Part shown: positions 26,232-34,606 of the stretch, piece after piece
Layout of the letters: each line of letters opens with the position of its first letter
Numbering within the stretch: the first letter of the stretch is position 1
NCBI GenBank assembly: GCA_965237965.1
Contig: CBDEGT010000003.1
Location: 62,001 to 126,000, forward strand
Length of the DNA stretch: 64,000 bases
Direction of reading: 5' to 3'
DNA from: UBA2988 sp965237965
Lineage (GTDB): Bacteria > Gemmatimonadota > Gemmatimonadetes > Longimicrobiales > Gaopeijiaceae
The notes under the pieces: model-generated
The model's input: only the letters and a program-made list of their open reading frames with translations
What the model was told of the DNA's origin: nothing
Database searches by the model: none
Program-made: the position numbers and the translations under genes

Positions 26232-27131
26232 TCAGTCATCAAGCGGCATCTCAAAGGTAGTGTTCACCTTGGGATATGCCCGTTGCAACAGCCTTCGGAA
26301 ATTGTCCCAGTTACTGGAAGCTCGCATGAGTGCCATCACGCCGCTCAAGTGCTTCTGGAGCGCAGGGTGTCCAACGTCTGACGTTAACCATTGGTGATGG
26401 CGTGCACGGCGGTTTCCCGTCTCATTTTTCGGATTGATACATTCGAGTTCTTGTCGAAGGCCGGGAGCTAGACGATCCCATACACAATCGTTCGTATAGC
26501 GCCCTACGACGCTCGGTCGGTTGACCTTCATCCCCTGCCACACCCACCGTCTTAGCCTGAAAATCTCCTTATAAAAGTCGTCTGGGAACCGCTTTGCCCA
26601 TTTGGCTTGTTCGGCAAGCAAATATGCGTCCAAGATTTTGTGCAACGCATTGCGATCCCGAATTTCCTGATATCCGGTCGCTTCATCAACGAGTGCGATA
26701 ATGCCGACGTGCGCTAGTCCTCTCATCAATACCTCTGCACGCTCGGCAACCGGCCCTTGAATTTTAGTCAGCGCATTCTGGTCGCGAGCCTTCAACCACA
26801 CGTCGCATATCTTCGGCAGCACAGTTGCTTCGAAGCCGATTCTGATCGGCCCCCCTCGGGGATCTTTGTATTTCGTTGGGGCTGACACCAGTGTGCTTAA
26901 ATCATTGGAAATAAACGGCTTTAGTGATTCAGCAACCAAAAATGGGGGCAAGTCACCCTTGTGCTTGCTTGCCGCCCGTTTGCGCATTTGCCAACCGCCC
27001 GTGACTGGCCCGAAGGCGGTGGCCATCGCGCCTTGCGAGACCAACCTGGTCCCATCAGGCAAAACCGCGCATGGGAGAACGATGTTTCCGATGTGGATTT
27101 CACCTATATGTGTTGCTTTCTGGATGCTCAT
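26232..27131 (-). CDS. P63C-domain protein, passenger gene of the IS1595 element
   Basis: A 299-aa protein. The N-terminal half (GNIVLPCAVLPDGTRLVSQGAMATAFGPVTG, APTKYKDPRGGPIRIGFEATVLPKICDVWLKARD) resembles a phage antirepressor/KilA-N-like arrangement. The C-terminal half is a P63C domain: IIALVDEATGYQEIRDRNALHKILDAYLLAEQAKWAKRFPDDFYKEIFRLRRW. The domain occurs in bacteria and phages and has no known function. Its ATG overlaps the transposase TGA by four nt (ATGA), so it is translationally coupled to the transposase and should be regarded as part of the element. Confidence 0.85.
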   Translation of the reverse strand: MSIQKATHIGEIHIGNIVLPCAVLPDGTRLVSQGAMATAFGPVTGGWQMRKRAASKHKGDLPPFLVAESLKPFISNDLSTLVSAPTKYKDPRGGPIRIGFEATVLPKICDVWLKARDQNALTKIQGPVAERAEVLMRGLAHVGIIALVDEATGYQEIRDRNALHKILDAYLLAEQAKWAKRFPDDFYKEIFRLRRWVWQGMKVNRPSVVGRYTNDCVWDRLAPGLRQELECINPKNETGNRRARHHQWLTSDVGHPALQKHLSGVMALMRASSNWDNFRRLLQRAYPKVNTTFEMPLDD

Positions 27132-28015
27132 CGTGCTACTCCCAGCCCACGGTTAATGGTCAGAATGAAGGCGTCGCAGGGATCGGCCTTGCGGAGGTTG
27201 TATCGGTAGCAGAACTCATCGACGTACCGTTGCAGGTGCCGACGGCTGACGCTGTGGAATTGGCCGAACATGCCGCGCTTCAGCAATGCCCAGAACCCTT
27301 CGATCGTGTTGGTGTGAATATCGCCGTCTACATACCAGTCGGCGTGCTTGATGACGGCATGGGGAAGCACCTTCCCCATGCCCAGGTAGCCGGGATATTC
27401 GTCGGTGATGAGCCTGGCCCGGTTGGTATTGACGCGATCACGGACGAAGGCCCGCAAGTGCCTGCCCTTCATCTTGTCCTTGGTGGTTGCCTTCGCCGTC
27501 ACCTTGCCGCCGCGCTCGACCGCGCCGACCACCGGAGCCTTATTGGTGCCCCGGCCACGCCGGTGCGTTCCGTCCGGCCCGTCGCCCTTGGTACCCTTTC
27601 GTGGCTTCCCGCCGATATAGGTTTCGTCCATCTCGACGATGCCGGTGAGCAGGTCGCGGTGCTGGGCCTGCGTCATCGCCTTGCGGATTTGCATCGTGAT
27701 CCGCCAGGCCGTGTTCTTGTTGACCTTCAAATCGCGTGAAAGCTGGAGTGCGGATAGACCTTTCTTGGCATTCAGCATCAACATGACTGCAAGAAACCAC
27801 TTCTGGAGCGGCATGTGCGTGTGATGGAAAATCGTGCCGACCGTGACGCTGAACGAGGTCTTGCAGTCGTAGCAGCGGTGGCGGTGCTGGCTAGGGGCAG
27901 TATGGAGCGATCCGCAGTAGGGGCAGATAGGTTCGCCCCGCCAGCGGGCTTGCTCGAGGTGGGCGATGCAATCTTTCTGTGTTGGGAACCGCTCGAAAAT
28001 CTCTACGATGTCCAT
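27128..28015 (-). CDS. IS1595-family transposase (ISXO2-like)
   Basis: A 295-aa protein. An N-terminal zinc ribbon (CPYCGSLHTAPSQHRHRCYDCKTSFSVTVGTIFHHTHMPLQKW) is followed by a helical linker and a DDE-type core: GIVEMDETYIGGKPRKG (first D), RLITDEYPGYLGM (second D), GDIHTNTIEGFWALLKRGMFGQFHSVS (third catalytic position, here with E). It ends at the ATGA overlap with the P63C gene. The frame is intact and the length normal. Confidence 0.93.
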   Translation of the reverse strand: MDIVEIFERFPTQKDCIAHLEQARWRGEPICPYCGSLHTAPSQHRHRCYDCKTSFSVTVGTIFHHTHMPLQKWFLAVMLMLNAKKGLSALQLSRDLKVNKNTAWRITMQIRKAMTQAQHRDLLTGIVEMDETYIGGKPRKGTKGDGPDGTHRRGRGTNKAPVVGAVERGGKVTAKATTKDKMKGRHLRAFVRDRVNTNRARLITDEYPGYLGMGKVLPHAVIKHADWYVDGDIHTNTIEGFWALLKRGMFGQFHSVSRRHLQRYVDEFCYRYNLRKADPCDAFILTINRGLGVAR

Positions 28016-28079
28016 ATCATTCCGCTACCGTTTGAAGCCACATCGATCTTTCGACAAGACCAATATGGCTCCGCTGAAG

Positions 28080-28106
28080 CCGAATGTCAAGACCTTAAAC
28101 TAGGAA
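28080..28106 (-). repeat. IS1595 element right terminal inverted repeat
   Basis: On the minus strand from 28106 the first 20 bases equal those at 24639 on the plus strand. It lies about 65 bp upstream of the transposase start codon. Confidence 0.88.
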
Positions 28107-28586
28107 ATCCCGCTGTCCAAACCCGAGCCGACGGAGGACCTCCCCGACCCGTGACAGGTCTTCCCTCCGCACCAGAAGATCGTGGTCCGACATGGGACGC
28201 ACGGCTGGATCCTGATAGACGGCAGCGGTCAGGTGCAATCCCTTGAGGACGATTACCGAGATGCGGGCTAGGGCGAGAGCTCCGAGCACCTCCGCCGCCT
28301 GGGTTCGTCCGGCGCGGTGCCGGAGCTCGCTATGGAGATAGAGGTCTTGTAGACGACGTCCGATCTCGCGCGGAGCGGATACCGGCGGGTCGGCGCCCCA
28401 CGCATCCAGCCAGAGCAAAGGCGCCAGGCCGTGGTGAGCGGCGGACTCTCCGAGCGTACGCCACTCGTCCACGGAGAGCTGCCGAAGGACGGCGGCCCGT
28501 GCACGAGGTGACAGGCACGCTATGGAGAGGAGCAGTGCTTCCGCGGACGGGGCGGAGGCTCCCACTCTCGAGCGAGGCTGCTTCAC
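28107..28586 (-). pseudogene. Nucleotidyltransferase-like protein (NTP_transf_5 type), 3'-truncated
   Basis: From a GTG at 28586, 20 nt past the HPr-kinase-like stop, the frame gives an all-helical lead (PSAEALLLSIACLSPRARAAVLRQ) and then VIVLKGLHLTAAVYQDPAVRPMSDHDLLVRREDLSRVGEVLRRLGF. This is the K-G-x-(L/A) and P-x-(S/G)-D-x-D-L-L active-site block of the uncharacterised nucleotidyltransferase family found beside PqqD and HPr-kinase-like genes in lasso-peptide-type loci. Normally ~200 more residues follow; here the frame stops at the right end of the IS1595 element. Confidence 0.75.
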
Positions 28587-28605
28587 GACGCTCTCAACAG
28601 CCGGA

Positions 28606-29535
28606 TCAGGGAGGACGTGCGACGAGCCGGCCGGAGATGCTCCCGTCGCGCTCCCGGTGTCCGCATGCCGACCATGCCTCGCTCCTGCTGAGGATCCACT
28701 GAGCGACCTCATCGGCCTCCCCACGCAATCCGTTCACGGCCGGCACACCCAAGAGCGCTTTTCGGAAGGCGGCGAACGATTCCCGCGCTCGGTCGCGCGC
28801 GAGCAGGGTGTTGTCGAACAGCGTGAGCATGGCCTCCCCGGTGGACAAGTCCCGGGGGCGCCACTTCGCGCCTCGGACGTAGACCGGCGCAACGACCAGA
28901 CCGACCGGAAGCGGTCCCGACCCGACCCGACCCTCCGGAATCGCCACGGGGGGGCCGGGCGGGTCATGCGGATATCGCGGCCTGAGACGGAAACGTCGCG
29001 GATAGGGGTGGACCATGCCGTTCGCGTCGAACAAGGCGTACTCGTCCGAGAAATAGGTCGCCCCGGCCGTGATCAACGCGGCGACGAGCGTCGATTTCCC
29101 GGCGCGGCTCAGCCCGGGCATGACGATCACCCGGTCCCCGCACGCCACCGCCCCGGCATGGACGAAGATCAGGTCACGCGCTGTGGTAGCCACCCGAAAG
29201 TGCAGATCACCCTCGAGGACCGCGGTTAGCCGGTCGGGGTCGGAGGAGCACGCGATCAGCTCTCCGTCGACCATCAGCTGCAGGACTGAACGGCCGCTCG
29301 CGGCAGTACCGGGAGCGCCCTCGATCAAGGAGTAGGTCACGTCCAGCCGAACGGGGTCGATGGGCGTCGATCCCGGGGGGAGGTGCGCGAACAACCGATC
29401 GCACCAGCCCAGAACCTGGCACTGGATCCCGATGCGAGCGCCGTGGCTCGTGAACGCGACTACCGGAGCCGGCGGATCCGGGTGGAGGGAGGTCGTTGAG
29501 GTCGTGCTTTGCGTCCCAGCGTTCGAAAACCTCAA
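28606..29535 (-). CDS. HPr-kinase/phosphorylase-like protein of a RiPP-type locus
   Basis: Up to 309 aa from a TTG at 29535; no ATG or GTG gives a better start. The C-terminal two thirds is the P-loop fold of HPr kinase: DLIFVHAGAVACGDRVIVMPGLSRAGKSTLVAALITAGATYFSDEYALFDANGMVHPYPRRFRLR, with Walker A G-x4-GKST and a DEY motif. The N-terminal lobe is not the classical HprK domain. Such proteins sit with PqqD-like, nucleotidyltransferase and asparagine-synthase-like genes in lasso-peptide-related clusters, where some phosphorylate the precursor. It lies 31 bp after the PqqD gene. Confidence 0.75.
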   Translation of the reverse strand: MRFSNAGTQSTTSTTSLHPDPPAPVVAFTSHGARIGIQCQVLGWCDRLFAHLPPGSTPIDPVRLDVTYSLIEGAPGTAASGRSVLQLMVDGELIACSSDPDRLTAVLEGDLHFRVATTARDLIFVHAGAVACGDRVIVMPGLSRAGKSTLVAALITAGATYFSDEYALFDANGMVHPYPRRFRLRPRYPHDPPGPPVAIPEGRVGSGPLPVGLVVAPVYVRGAKWRPRDLSTGEAMLTLFDNTLLARDRARESFAAFRKALLGVPAVNGLRGEADEVAQWILSRSEAWSACGHRERDGSISGRLVARPP

Positions 29536-29566
29536 CGAAATCTCACGAGCCCCGTAATGGGATCAT

Positions 29567-29932
29567 CTACCCCGAGCCTGCACGTGCCGCCAGCGGCGCT
29601 GGGATGGACCAGATGAGAGGGACCAGGGCCGCAGCGACGGCGACGCGCCGGAGCGCCTTCCGCCGGGCCACCACTGGGCCCGGGTCGAGGAGGCCCGCCT
29701 CCTCGAGAGAGGCCAGCCCCTCCTCCACCAGCTCCGGATTCGGCTCGCTGCTCAGCTCGTTCGCCAGGAGCGTCGCGATCTCGGCGATGCTCGTTTCGCC
29801 ATCGGCCCGGCGCCAGACGCATGCCGCGGTACGGTTCAGCCTGTGCGCACGCGCGTTACGCTCGTCGTAGAGGACGATCTCATCCTCGAGATCAGTCACC
29901 AGGATACCATCCCTGCGAGATTTCGGGTTCAT
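29567..29932 (-). CDS. PqqD-family peptide chaperone-like protein
   Basis: About 121 aa from the ATG at 29932. The winged-helix PqqD fold is clear: GILVTDLEDEIVLYDERNARAHRLNRTAACVWRRADGETSIAEIATLLANEL, then a helical end. PqqD-like domains bind the leader peptide of ribosomally made, modified peptides. The C-terminal ~30 residues (RRKALRRVAVAAALVPLIWSIPAPLAARAG) form a basic-plus-hydrophobic tail like a membrane anchor or Tat-like segment, often seen in this branch. First visible gene of the small cluster; no precursor gene is recognised next to it. Confidence 0.8.
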   Translation of the reverse strand: MNPKSRRDGILVTDLEDEIVLYDERNARAHRLNRTAACVWRRADGETSIAEIATLLANELSSEPNPELVEEGLASLEEAGLLDPGPVVARRKALRRVAVAAALVPLIWSIPAPLAARAGSG

Positions 29933-30403
29933 CCGCTGGCTCCCTGGAGTTGTCGTGCTGGCTGCACCATGCACAAAGGGTGCTCGGCCGGACCCTCCGA
30001 AAAGCGCAAGGGATGGAAGGAGTTACGGATAGCTACAGGCGCCGGAGAGAGTGTGCATGTGGAGGCCGCACCACAGATCGTCGCGGGGGGGCGACGGTTT
30101 GCGCCGTCCGAATGAACGATGAGTCCTCGGCACGGTCCTTGGTTTAACGCTGGCGTTACGGTTTCACTGGCCTCTCCCGACGGTCGTGTAACTCGCCCAT
30201 GGAAAGGGCTCTCCCTATTTGTAGCGAGCCGCCCGGGAAGGTCTGCAGCCGGTGCCATATTCCCAGTCGTTGCCCTATAGGTTTGGAGCTGTCCCACTTT
30301 GGTGGACGGGTGAACACTGAGGTTTTCACTGCGTCCTTCGCCCGAGGGAGAGGAAAGCTTCCCCGGCGAAGCGGGGGAGTAACGAGCCGGGCGTAGGGGA
30401 CGC
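29933..30403. other. No gene recognised; 3' flank of an IS3 remnant
   Basis: I looked for a RiPP precursor on the minus strand upstream of the PqqD gene. Only very short frames (11-13 codons) are present, none with a leader/core layout. Near 30285-30300 GGAGCTGTCCCACTTTGGTGGAC resembles an IS3 terminus for the orfB fragment that begins at 30404. Confidence 0.5.
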
Positions 30404-30694
30404 TCACGCGGCGGCCTCCTTGGCGTGGCGGCGCTCGAAGTTGACGGGCGACAATTGGCCGAGCGAGGAGTGCCTCCTGCGCGGGTTGTAGAAGCCCTCA
30501 ATGAAGTCGAAGACGGCCATCTTCGCCTCGGCCTGCATCTGGAAGCGCTTCCGGTTTAGGAGCTCGCACTCGAGCGTCGCAAAAAAGCTCTCGCAGAGCG
30601 CGTTGTCGTAGGCATCGCCGACCGAGCCCATCGAGGGTCGGACGCCAATCTCCCGGCAGCGAAGCCCGAACGCGATCGACGTATATTGGGTGGT
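30404..30694 (-). pseudogene. IS3-family OrfB, C-terminal fragment
   Basis: QYTSIAFGLRCREIGVRPSMGSVGDAYDNALCESFFATLECELLNRKRF then FIEGFYNPRRRHSSLGQLSPVNFERRH are the last ~90 residues of an IS3-group integrase core, with the catalytic Glu in CESFFATLE. The upstream part is missing; a 33-bp IS30-type terminus (30695-30727) lies exactly at the break, so an IS30 insertion probably cut the gene. A near-identical piece lies at 54470-54613. Confidence 0.85.
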
Positions 30695-30732
30695 TTCAAG
30701 GGGTCGTTGCAACAGTACCGTTTTGAAATGAT
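30545..30732 (-). repeat. 188-bp repeat, copy A (inverted relative to 54426-54613)
   Basis: Contains the 5' part of the IS3 orfB fragment plus the 33-bp IS30-type end. Reading the minus strand here gives the same sequence as the plus strand at 54426-54613 over the whole stretch by eye. Confidence 0.85.
30695..30727 (+). repeat. IS30-type terminus, copy 1
   Basis: A 33-bp sequence beginning TTCAAGGGGTCGTTGCAACA and ending in TTGAA. Close copies lie at 47323-47355 (plus) and 54431-54463 (minus); a variant TTCAAGAGGTCGTCGCAACA is at 48937 reading left, the 5' end of the IS30 element. Confidence 0.7.
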
Positions 30733-30887
30733 GAAGCTGTCCCAACCGTAGTTGAAGGTTCCTGATAGGGGAGAAAGAAAAGTGGTGGCTCCGGGGGTCC
30801 CGGGCCGATAGGCTCGGGTTTTAGCGCCCCCGATTTCTCTGGACAGTAGATTGGCAGCGACGACGGGGTCCAGAGAGAGGGGGTGTT

Positions 30888-31259
30888 TTGATGTCTCCCA
30901 AGCCTGGGGAGTCGAAAGCGACCGAAGGTCGTGAAGGAAGGGCGGAGCTGCCCGAGCGTTGGAGCGCGGGGCAGAAGACGGAGGTGGTGCTGCGACTGCT
31001 ACGCGGGGAGGACCTGGGCGAAGTGAGCCGTGAGGTCCAGGTCTCGCCTGCGGAGCTCGAGGAATGGCGGCGCGTGTTCCTGGAGGGAGGTCAGCAAGGT
31101 CTGAAACGCCGTAGCCGCGATCCCGGGGAACGTGAGCTGATCCGGACCCGGGCGAAGCTGGGCGAGGTGACGATGCGGATGGAGCTCGCGAGCGAGCTCC
31201 TCGAAAAAAGGGGCTACGGGGACGACCTGAAGAAGCTCTTGAAGCGCGGCAGCGAATGA
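30888..31259 (+). CDS. IS3-family transposase OrfA-type helix-turn-helix protein
   Basis: A 123-aa protein. WSAGQKTEVVLRLLRGEDLGEVSREVQVSPAELEEWRRVFLEGGQQGLKRRSRDP is the helix-turn-helix seen in OrfA of one IS3 branch; a leucine-rich coil follows (IRTRAKLGEVTMRMELASELLEKRG). Its stop overlaps the orfB start by four nt, the usual arrangement. A related but truncated 5' end lies at 47365-47528. Confidence 0.82.
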   Translation: MMSPKPGESKATEGREGRAELPERWSAGQKTEVVLRLLRGEDLGEVSREVQVSPAELEEWRRVFLEGGQQGLKRRSRDPGERELIRTRAKLGEVTMRMELASELLEKRGYGDDLKKLLKRGSE

Positions 31260-31600
31260 GTCCGGCGACGGGACGGCGCTACCCGCTGACGATGATCTGC
31301 GAGGTCTGGAGCATCGCTCGCTCGACGGTCTACCAGGCTGAGGAGCGAGGCAACGATGAGTCGAGGGAGCCGAAGAAGCGGGGCCCCAAAACGGAGCTGA
31401 GCGACGAGGCCTTGGTGGAAGAGATCCGGCAGGTACTCGAGGAGAGCGACTTCCTCGGCGAGGGGCACCGGAAGGTGAGGGTACGGCTGCGGCCCAAGGG
31501 GATCTGGGTGGGCAAGAACAGGGTGCTGAGGCTCATGCGAGAGAACCGACTCCTGGCGCCGGTGCGTAAGGGCACGCGGGCCGGCTCAAGGCAGAGCCGC
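31256..31600 (+). pseudogene. IS3-family OrfB, N-terminal fragment
   Basis: SPATGRRYPLTMICEVWSIARSTVYQAEER ... ELSDEALVEEIRQVLEESDFLGEGHRKVRVRLRPKGIWVGKNRVLRLMRENRLLAPVRKG is the HTH_21 lead of an IS3-type OrfB. The integrase core is absent: at about 31590 the sequence becomes the antisense of the hsdR 3' end. The element was therefore truncated when it met hsdR, or hsdR displaced its right half. Confidence 0.78.
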
Positions 31601-34594
31601 CTGATCACAGGCCAATCTGTACACCGTATCGGACATCCAGCGCTTGAAGTCGCGGTTGTCTTGAAACTGCTTGAACAACTCCATGTCGTCCTTCATCAGC
31701 GCTGTCATGACTCGTTGCAGAGCCTTGCCGTGCTCGATCCGCACGTTTTGCTCGTCGGAGTTCGTCCGGGCGTTCTTGAAGGCGGTGTCGTCCGCTACCC
31801 GCGACGGAATGGTCTCGGTAATGAGTCTCCTTACGCGGTCGCCGTCCTGCCAGTCGATATCGCTGAATAGGTGGTTGAAGTCCTTGAGGATGTTCGAGAG
31901 CCAGTCCAGCTCAGGATCGGGCCGGTGGCCTCCATCGCCGGTCCCGGCTGGGTCGATCTCACCGTCTTCATCCGATATGACGATCTTCTGCACCGCCAGC
32001 CTCTCGACCCGGTAACTGTCCATGTCGATCGCGTCGAGGATCCCCTTGGAGAGGTCATCTTCCACGGGCGCTGGCAGCTTCGGGACCAGGAAATTGAGGA
32101 AGATCGAGCGCTTCTCCCAGCCGGCGTTCGTGAACGGCAGGATGCAGGAGAGAAAGGCGTATGTCCGCACGAACGCCTTGGCCTTGCCCTTGAAGTCCAC
32201 CTGCCGGTCCTCATCCAGCTCCTGAAGATAGACGGCGACGCAGGCGTCGAGGATCGGGTCGAGCTCGTCGCGATCGGCGTCGCCGAGGTAGCGCTGCACG
32301 AAGTCGTGCAGCTGTCCCGGCGAGTAGACCTGCGCACTGTCCAGATCCGCCTGGAGGTCGTGCAGCTTGTTGGGGTCGGTCTCGTCGGCGAGGATCGTCG
32401 TGCGGTAGTAGTCGGTGAATGCGTAACGGATCGTCTCGGCATCGTTCAGGAAATCGAGCACGAAAACATCGTGCTTCTTTGGATGCGCGCGGTTAAGGCG
32501 CGACAGCGTCTGAACGGCCTTGACTCCGGACAGCGTCTTGTCCACGTACATCGTGTGGAGCAGCGGTTCGTCGTAGCCGGTCTGGAACTTGTCCGCGCAA
32601 ATCAGGAACCGGTAGGGATCTTCCCGGAATTTGGCGGCGGTCTGGCCGTCCGGGAAGCCATTCAGTGATGTCTCGGTAACCTTCGCGACGCCATATTCGC
32701 GTTCGCCGGAGAAGGCCACGATGGCGTGGTACGGGCTCTTCCGCTCCTGCAGGTAGTCGCGGATGGCGTGGAAGTACTGGATCGCACGCTGAACGCCGTT
32801 GGTGACCACCATCGCGCGCGCCTGGCCCCCGATCTTGTGCTGGGCGAGGACCTGCTCGTGGAAGTGGTCGACCATGATCTCGGCCTTGAGGCGGAGCGCG
32901 TGCTCGTGGCCCTCGACGAAGCGGCGCAGCTTCTTCTTCGCCTTCGTGGCGTCGAACTCCGGGTCGTCCTCTATGGTCTTGGCGAGCCGGTAGTAGCTCT
33001 GGACCGGCGTGTAGTGCGCCAGCACGTCCAGGATGAACCCCTCCTGGATTGCCTGCTTCATCGTGTAGCTGTGGAACGCGTAGTGCCGGACCGAGCCATC
33101 GGGCTGCGGGTCCGGCTGGCCGAAAATCTCGAGTGTCTTGTTCTTGGGCGTCGCCGTGAAGGCGAAGTAGCTGGCGTTGGGCAGCAGCTTCCTCGACTCC
33201 ATCAGGCGGTTGATCCGATCCTCGAAGGTCTCTTCCTCGACCTCTTGGCCAGTCTCGGAGAGCACCTGCGACATGGCCGCGCTGGTGCGGCCGCCCTGGC
33301 TCGAGTGGGCCTCGTCAATGATGATCGCGAAGCGCCGTCCGCGTTGCTCGCTTCCGATCTCGTCCAGGATGAAGGGGAACTTCTGGACGGTCGAGATGAT
33401 GATCTTCTTGCCGGACTCCAAGAACCTGCGCAGGTCGCCCGACCGGTTCGCGTGGCCCACCGTTGCGCTGACCTGCGCGTACTGCCGGATCGTGTCACGG
33501 ATCTGCCGGTCGAGTATGCGCCGATCCGTGACCACAATGATCGAGTCGAAGAGCGGTACGCCATCCTTCATGAGCCCGACCAGCTGGTGGGCGAGCCAGG
33601 CGATGGAGTAGCTCTTGCCGCTGCCGGCCGAGTGCTGGATCAGGTAGCGTTCGCCCACACCATTACCTGGGGCATCGGCTAGCAACCGGCGCACGGCATC
33701 GATCTGGTGGTAGCGCGGCCAGATCTGCTTGCGCTTCTTTCGGCCGGTCTTCTCCTCCTTCTCCTCCACTACCTGGGCGTAGTTCTCCAAGATGTTCGTC
33801 AGGCTCTCTCGGGTCAGTACCTCGCGCCACAGGTAGTCGGTCTTAATCCCGTTCGGGTTCGGCGGATTGCCCGCGCCGTCGTTCCAACCCCGGTTGAACG
33901 GCAGAAACCAGGACTTCTTGCCAGCGAGATGTGTACAGAAGCGCACCTCGTTGTCGTCCACAGCGAGGTGGGCCACGCAGCGGCCGAGCTCGAACAGCTT
34001 CTCGCGCGGATTGCGGTCCCTCTTGTATTGCTCCTCCGCATCGCCCACCGTCTGCTTCGTGAGGCGGTTCTTGAGCTCGAAGGTGAGAACCGGCAGGCCG
34101 TTGATGAAGAGCACGATGTCGAGTGAGCGCTGGGTCTCGTCGCGGCTGTAGCGGAGCTGCCGGACGGCGGTGAACCGGTTCTGCTCGAAGCGTTCGCGCG
34201 CCTGCGGGTTCGCAGCCGAGGGCGTGCCGTAGAACAGTGCCACGTCGTGCGGACCGTGCCTGACGCCATGACGCAGCACGTCGATAGTGCCGCGCTTGGA
34301 GACTTCGCCCTGTAGCCGGGCGAGGAACTGGCGCTGCGTCGGACCGTCCGCGTCCAGAGCCAGCGCTTCGGCCGCCTCCGGCTGGGTGTTCTGTAGGAAG
34401 GCTGCAAGCTGAACCCGGTCGACACAGAACTCGCGGTCGTAGTCATGAGGACTGCCGCAGCTCCAGCCCACGCCGCCGTAGCCGGGATGAGCCACGCCCT
34501 CTGTACCGTTCCCCCCTGGGTCGCACGGATCGCCAGTGAGCGCCGTGCAAATCAGCCGTTCAAGGCCACGCTCGGATGTATCTGTGATCGCCAT
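31586..34594 (-). CDS. hsdR: Type I restriction enzyme, R subunit
   Basis: A 1002-aa motor and nuclease subunit. Order: the N-terminal HSDR_N nuclease (SLDIVLFINGLPVLTFELKN gives the D...E-x-K site), helicase domain with YLIQHSAGSGKSYSIAWLAHQL (Walker A), IIVVTDRRILDRQI, FAIIIDEAHSSQ (DEAH box), SYFAFTATPKNKTLEIF, and FLICADKFQTGYDEPLLHTMYVDK (motif VI region), then the C-terminal helical part. The last residues (YRLACDQAALP) run to a stop in or next to the IS3 remnant, so the extreme C-terminus may be altered. It starts 12 nt after the DUF5615 toxin stop. Without HsdM it should not cut DNA. Confidence 0.93.
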   Translation of the reverse strand: MAITDTSERGLERLICTALTGDPCDPGGNGTEGVAHPGYGGVGWSCGSPHDYDREFCVDRVQLAAFLQNTQPEAAEALALDADGPTQRQFLARLQGEVSKRGTIDVLRHGVRHGPHDVALFYGTPSAANPQARERFEQNRFTAVRQLRYSRDETQRSLDIVLFINGLPVLTFELKNRLTKQTVGDAEEQYKRDRNPREKLFELGRCVAHLAVDDNEVRFCTHLAGKKSWFLPFNRGWNDGAGNPPNPNGIKTDYLWREVLTRESLTNILENYAQVVEEKEEKTGRKKRKQIWPRYHQIDAVRRLLADAPGNGVGERYLIQHSAGSGKSYSIAWLAHQLVGLMKDGVPLFDSIIVVTDRRILDRQIRDTIRQYAQVSATVGHANRSGDLRRFLESGKKIIISTVQKFPFILDEIGSEQRGRRFAIIIDEAHSSQGGRTSAAMSQVLSETGQEVEEETFEDRINRLMESRKLLPNASYFAFTATPKNKTLEIFGQPDPQPDGSVRHYAFHSYTMKQAIQEGFILDVLAHYTPVQSYYRLAKTIEDDPEFDATKAKKKLRRFVEGHEHALRLKAEIMVDHFHEQVLAQHKIGGQARAMVVTNGVQRAIQYFHAIRDYLQERKSPYHAIVAFSGEREYGVAKVTETSLNGFPDGQTAAKFREDPYRFLICADKFQTGYDEPLLHTMYVDKTLSGVKAVQTLSRLNRAHPKKHDVFVLDFLNDAETIRYAFTDYYRTTILADETDPNKLHDLQADLDSAQVYSPGQLHDFVQRYLGDADRDELDPILDACVAVYLQELDEDRQVDFKGKAKAFVRTYAFLSCILPFTNAGWEKRSIFLNFLVPKLPAPVEDDLSKGILDAIDMDSYRVERLAVQKIVISDEDGEIDPAGTGDGGHRPDPELDWLSNILKDFNHLFSDIDWQDGDRVRRLITETIPSRVADDTAFKNARTNSDEQNVRIEHGKALQRVMTALMKDDMELFKQFQDNRDFKRWMSDTVYRLACDQAALP

Positions 34595-34606
34595 AGACGC
34601 TCGCCG

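Larger units (their letters stand above)
24639..28106 (-). mobile_element. IS1595-family (ISXO2-like) element with four cargo genes
   Basis: A 3468-bp unit bounded by inverted repeats. The left end at 24639 reads TTCCTAGTTTAAGGTCTTGA; the right end, read on the minus strand from 28106, gives the same 20 bases exactly, followed by five matches in seven (TTATCGG/CATTCGG). Inside, from right to left on the minus strand: the IS1595 transposase, a P63C-domain gene overlapping it by four nt, a secreted hypothetical and a winged-helix gene. A small plus-strand gene lies near the left end. Flanks (AACGGAAG and ATCCCGCT) give no target duplication, and the flanking genes are different (nucleotidyltransferase, receiver), so one flank was exchanged or deleted. 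Confidence 0.8.

Noticed and set aside
29933..30180. RiPP precursor upstream of the PqqD-like gene
   Set aside because: Only frames of 11-13 codons; none with leader/core features.
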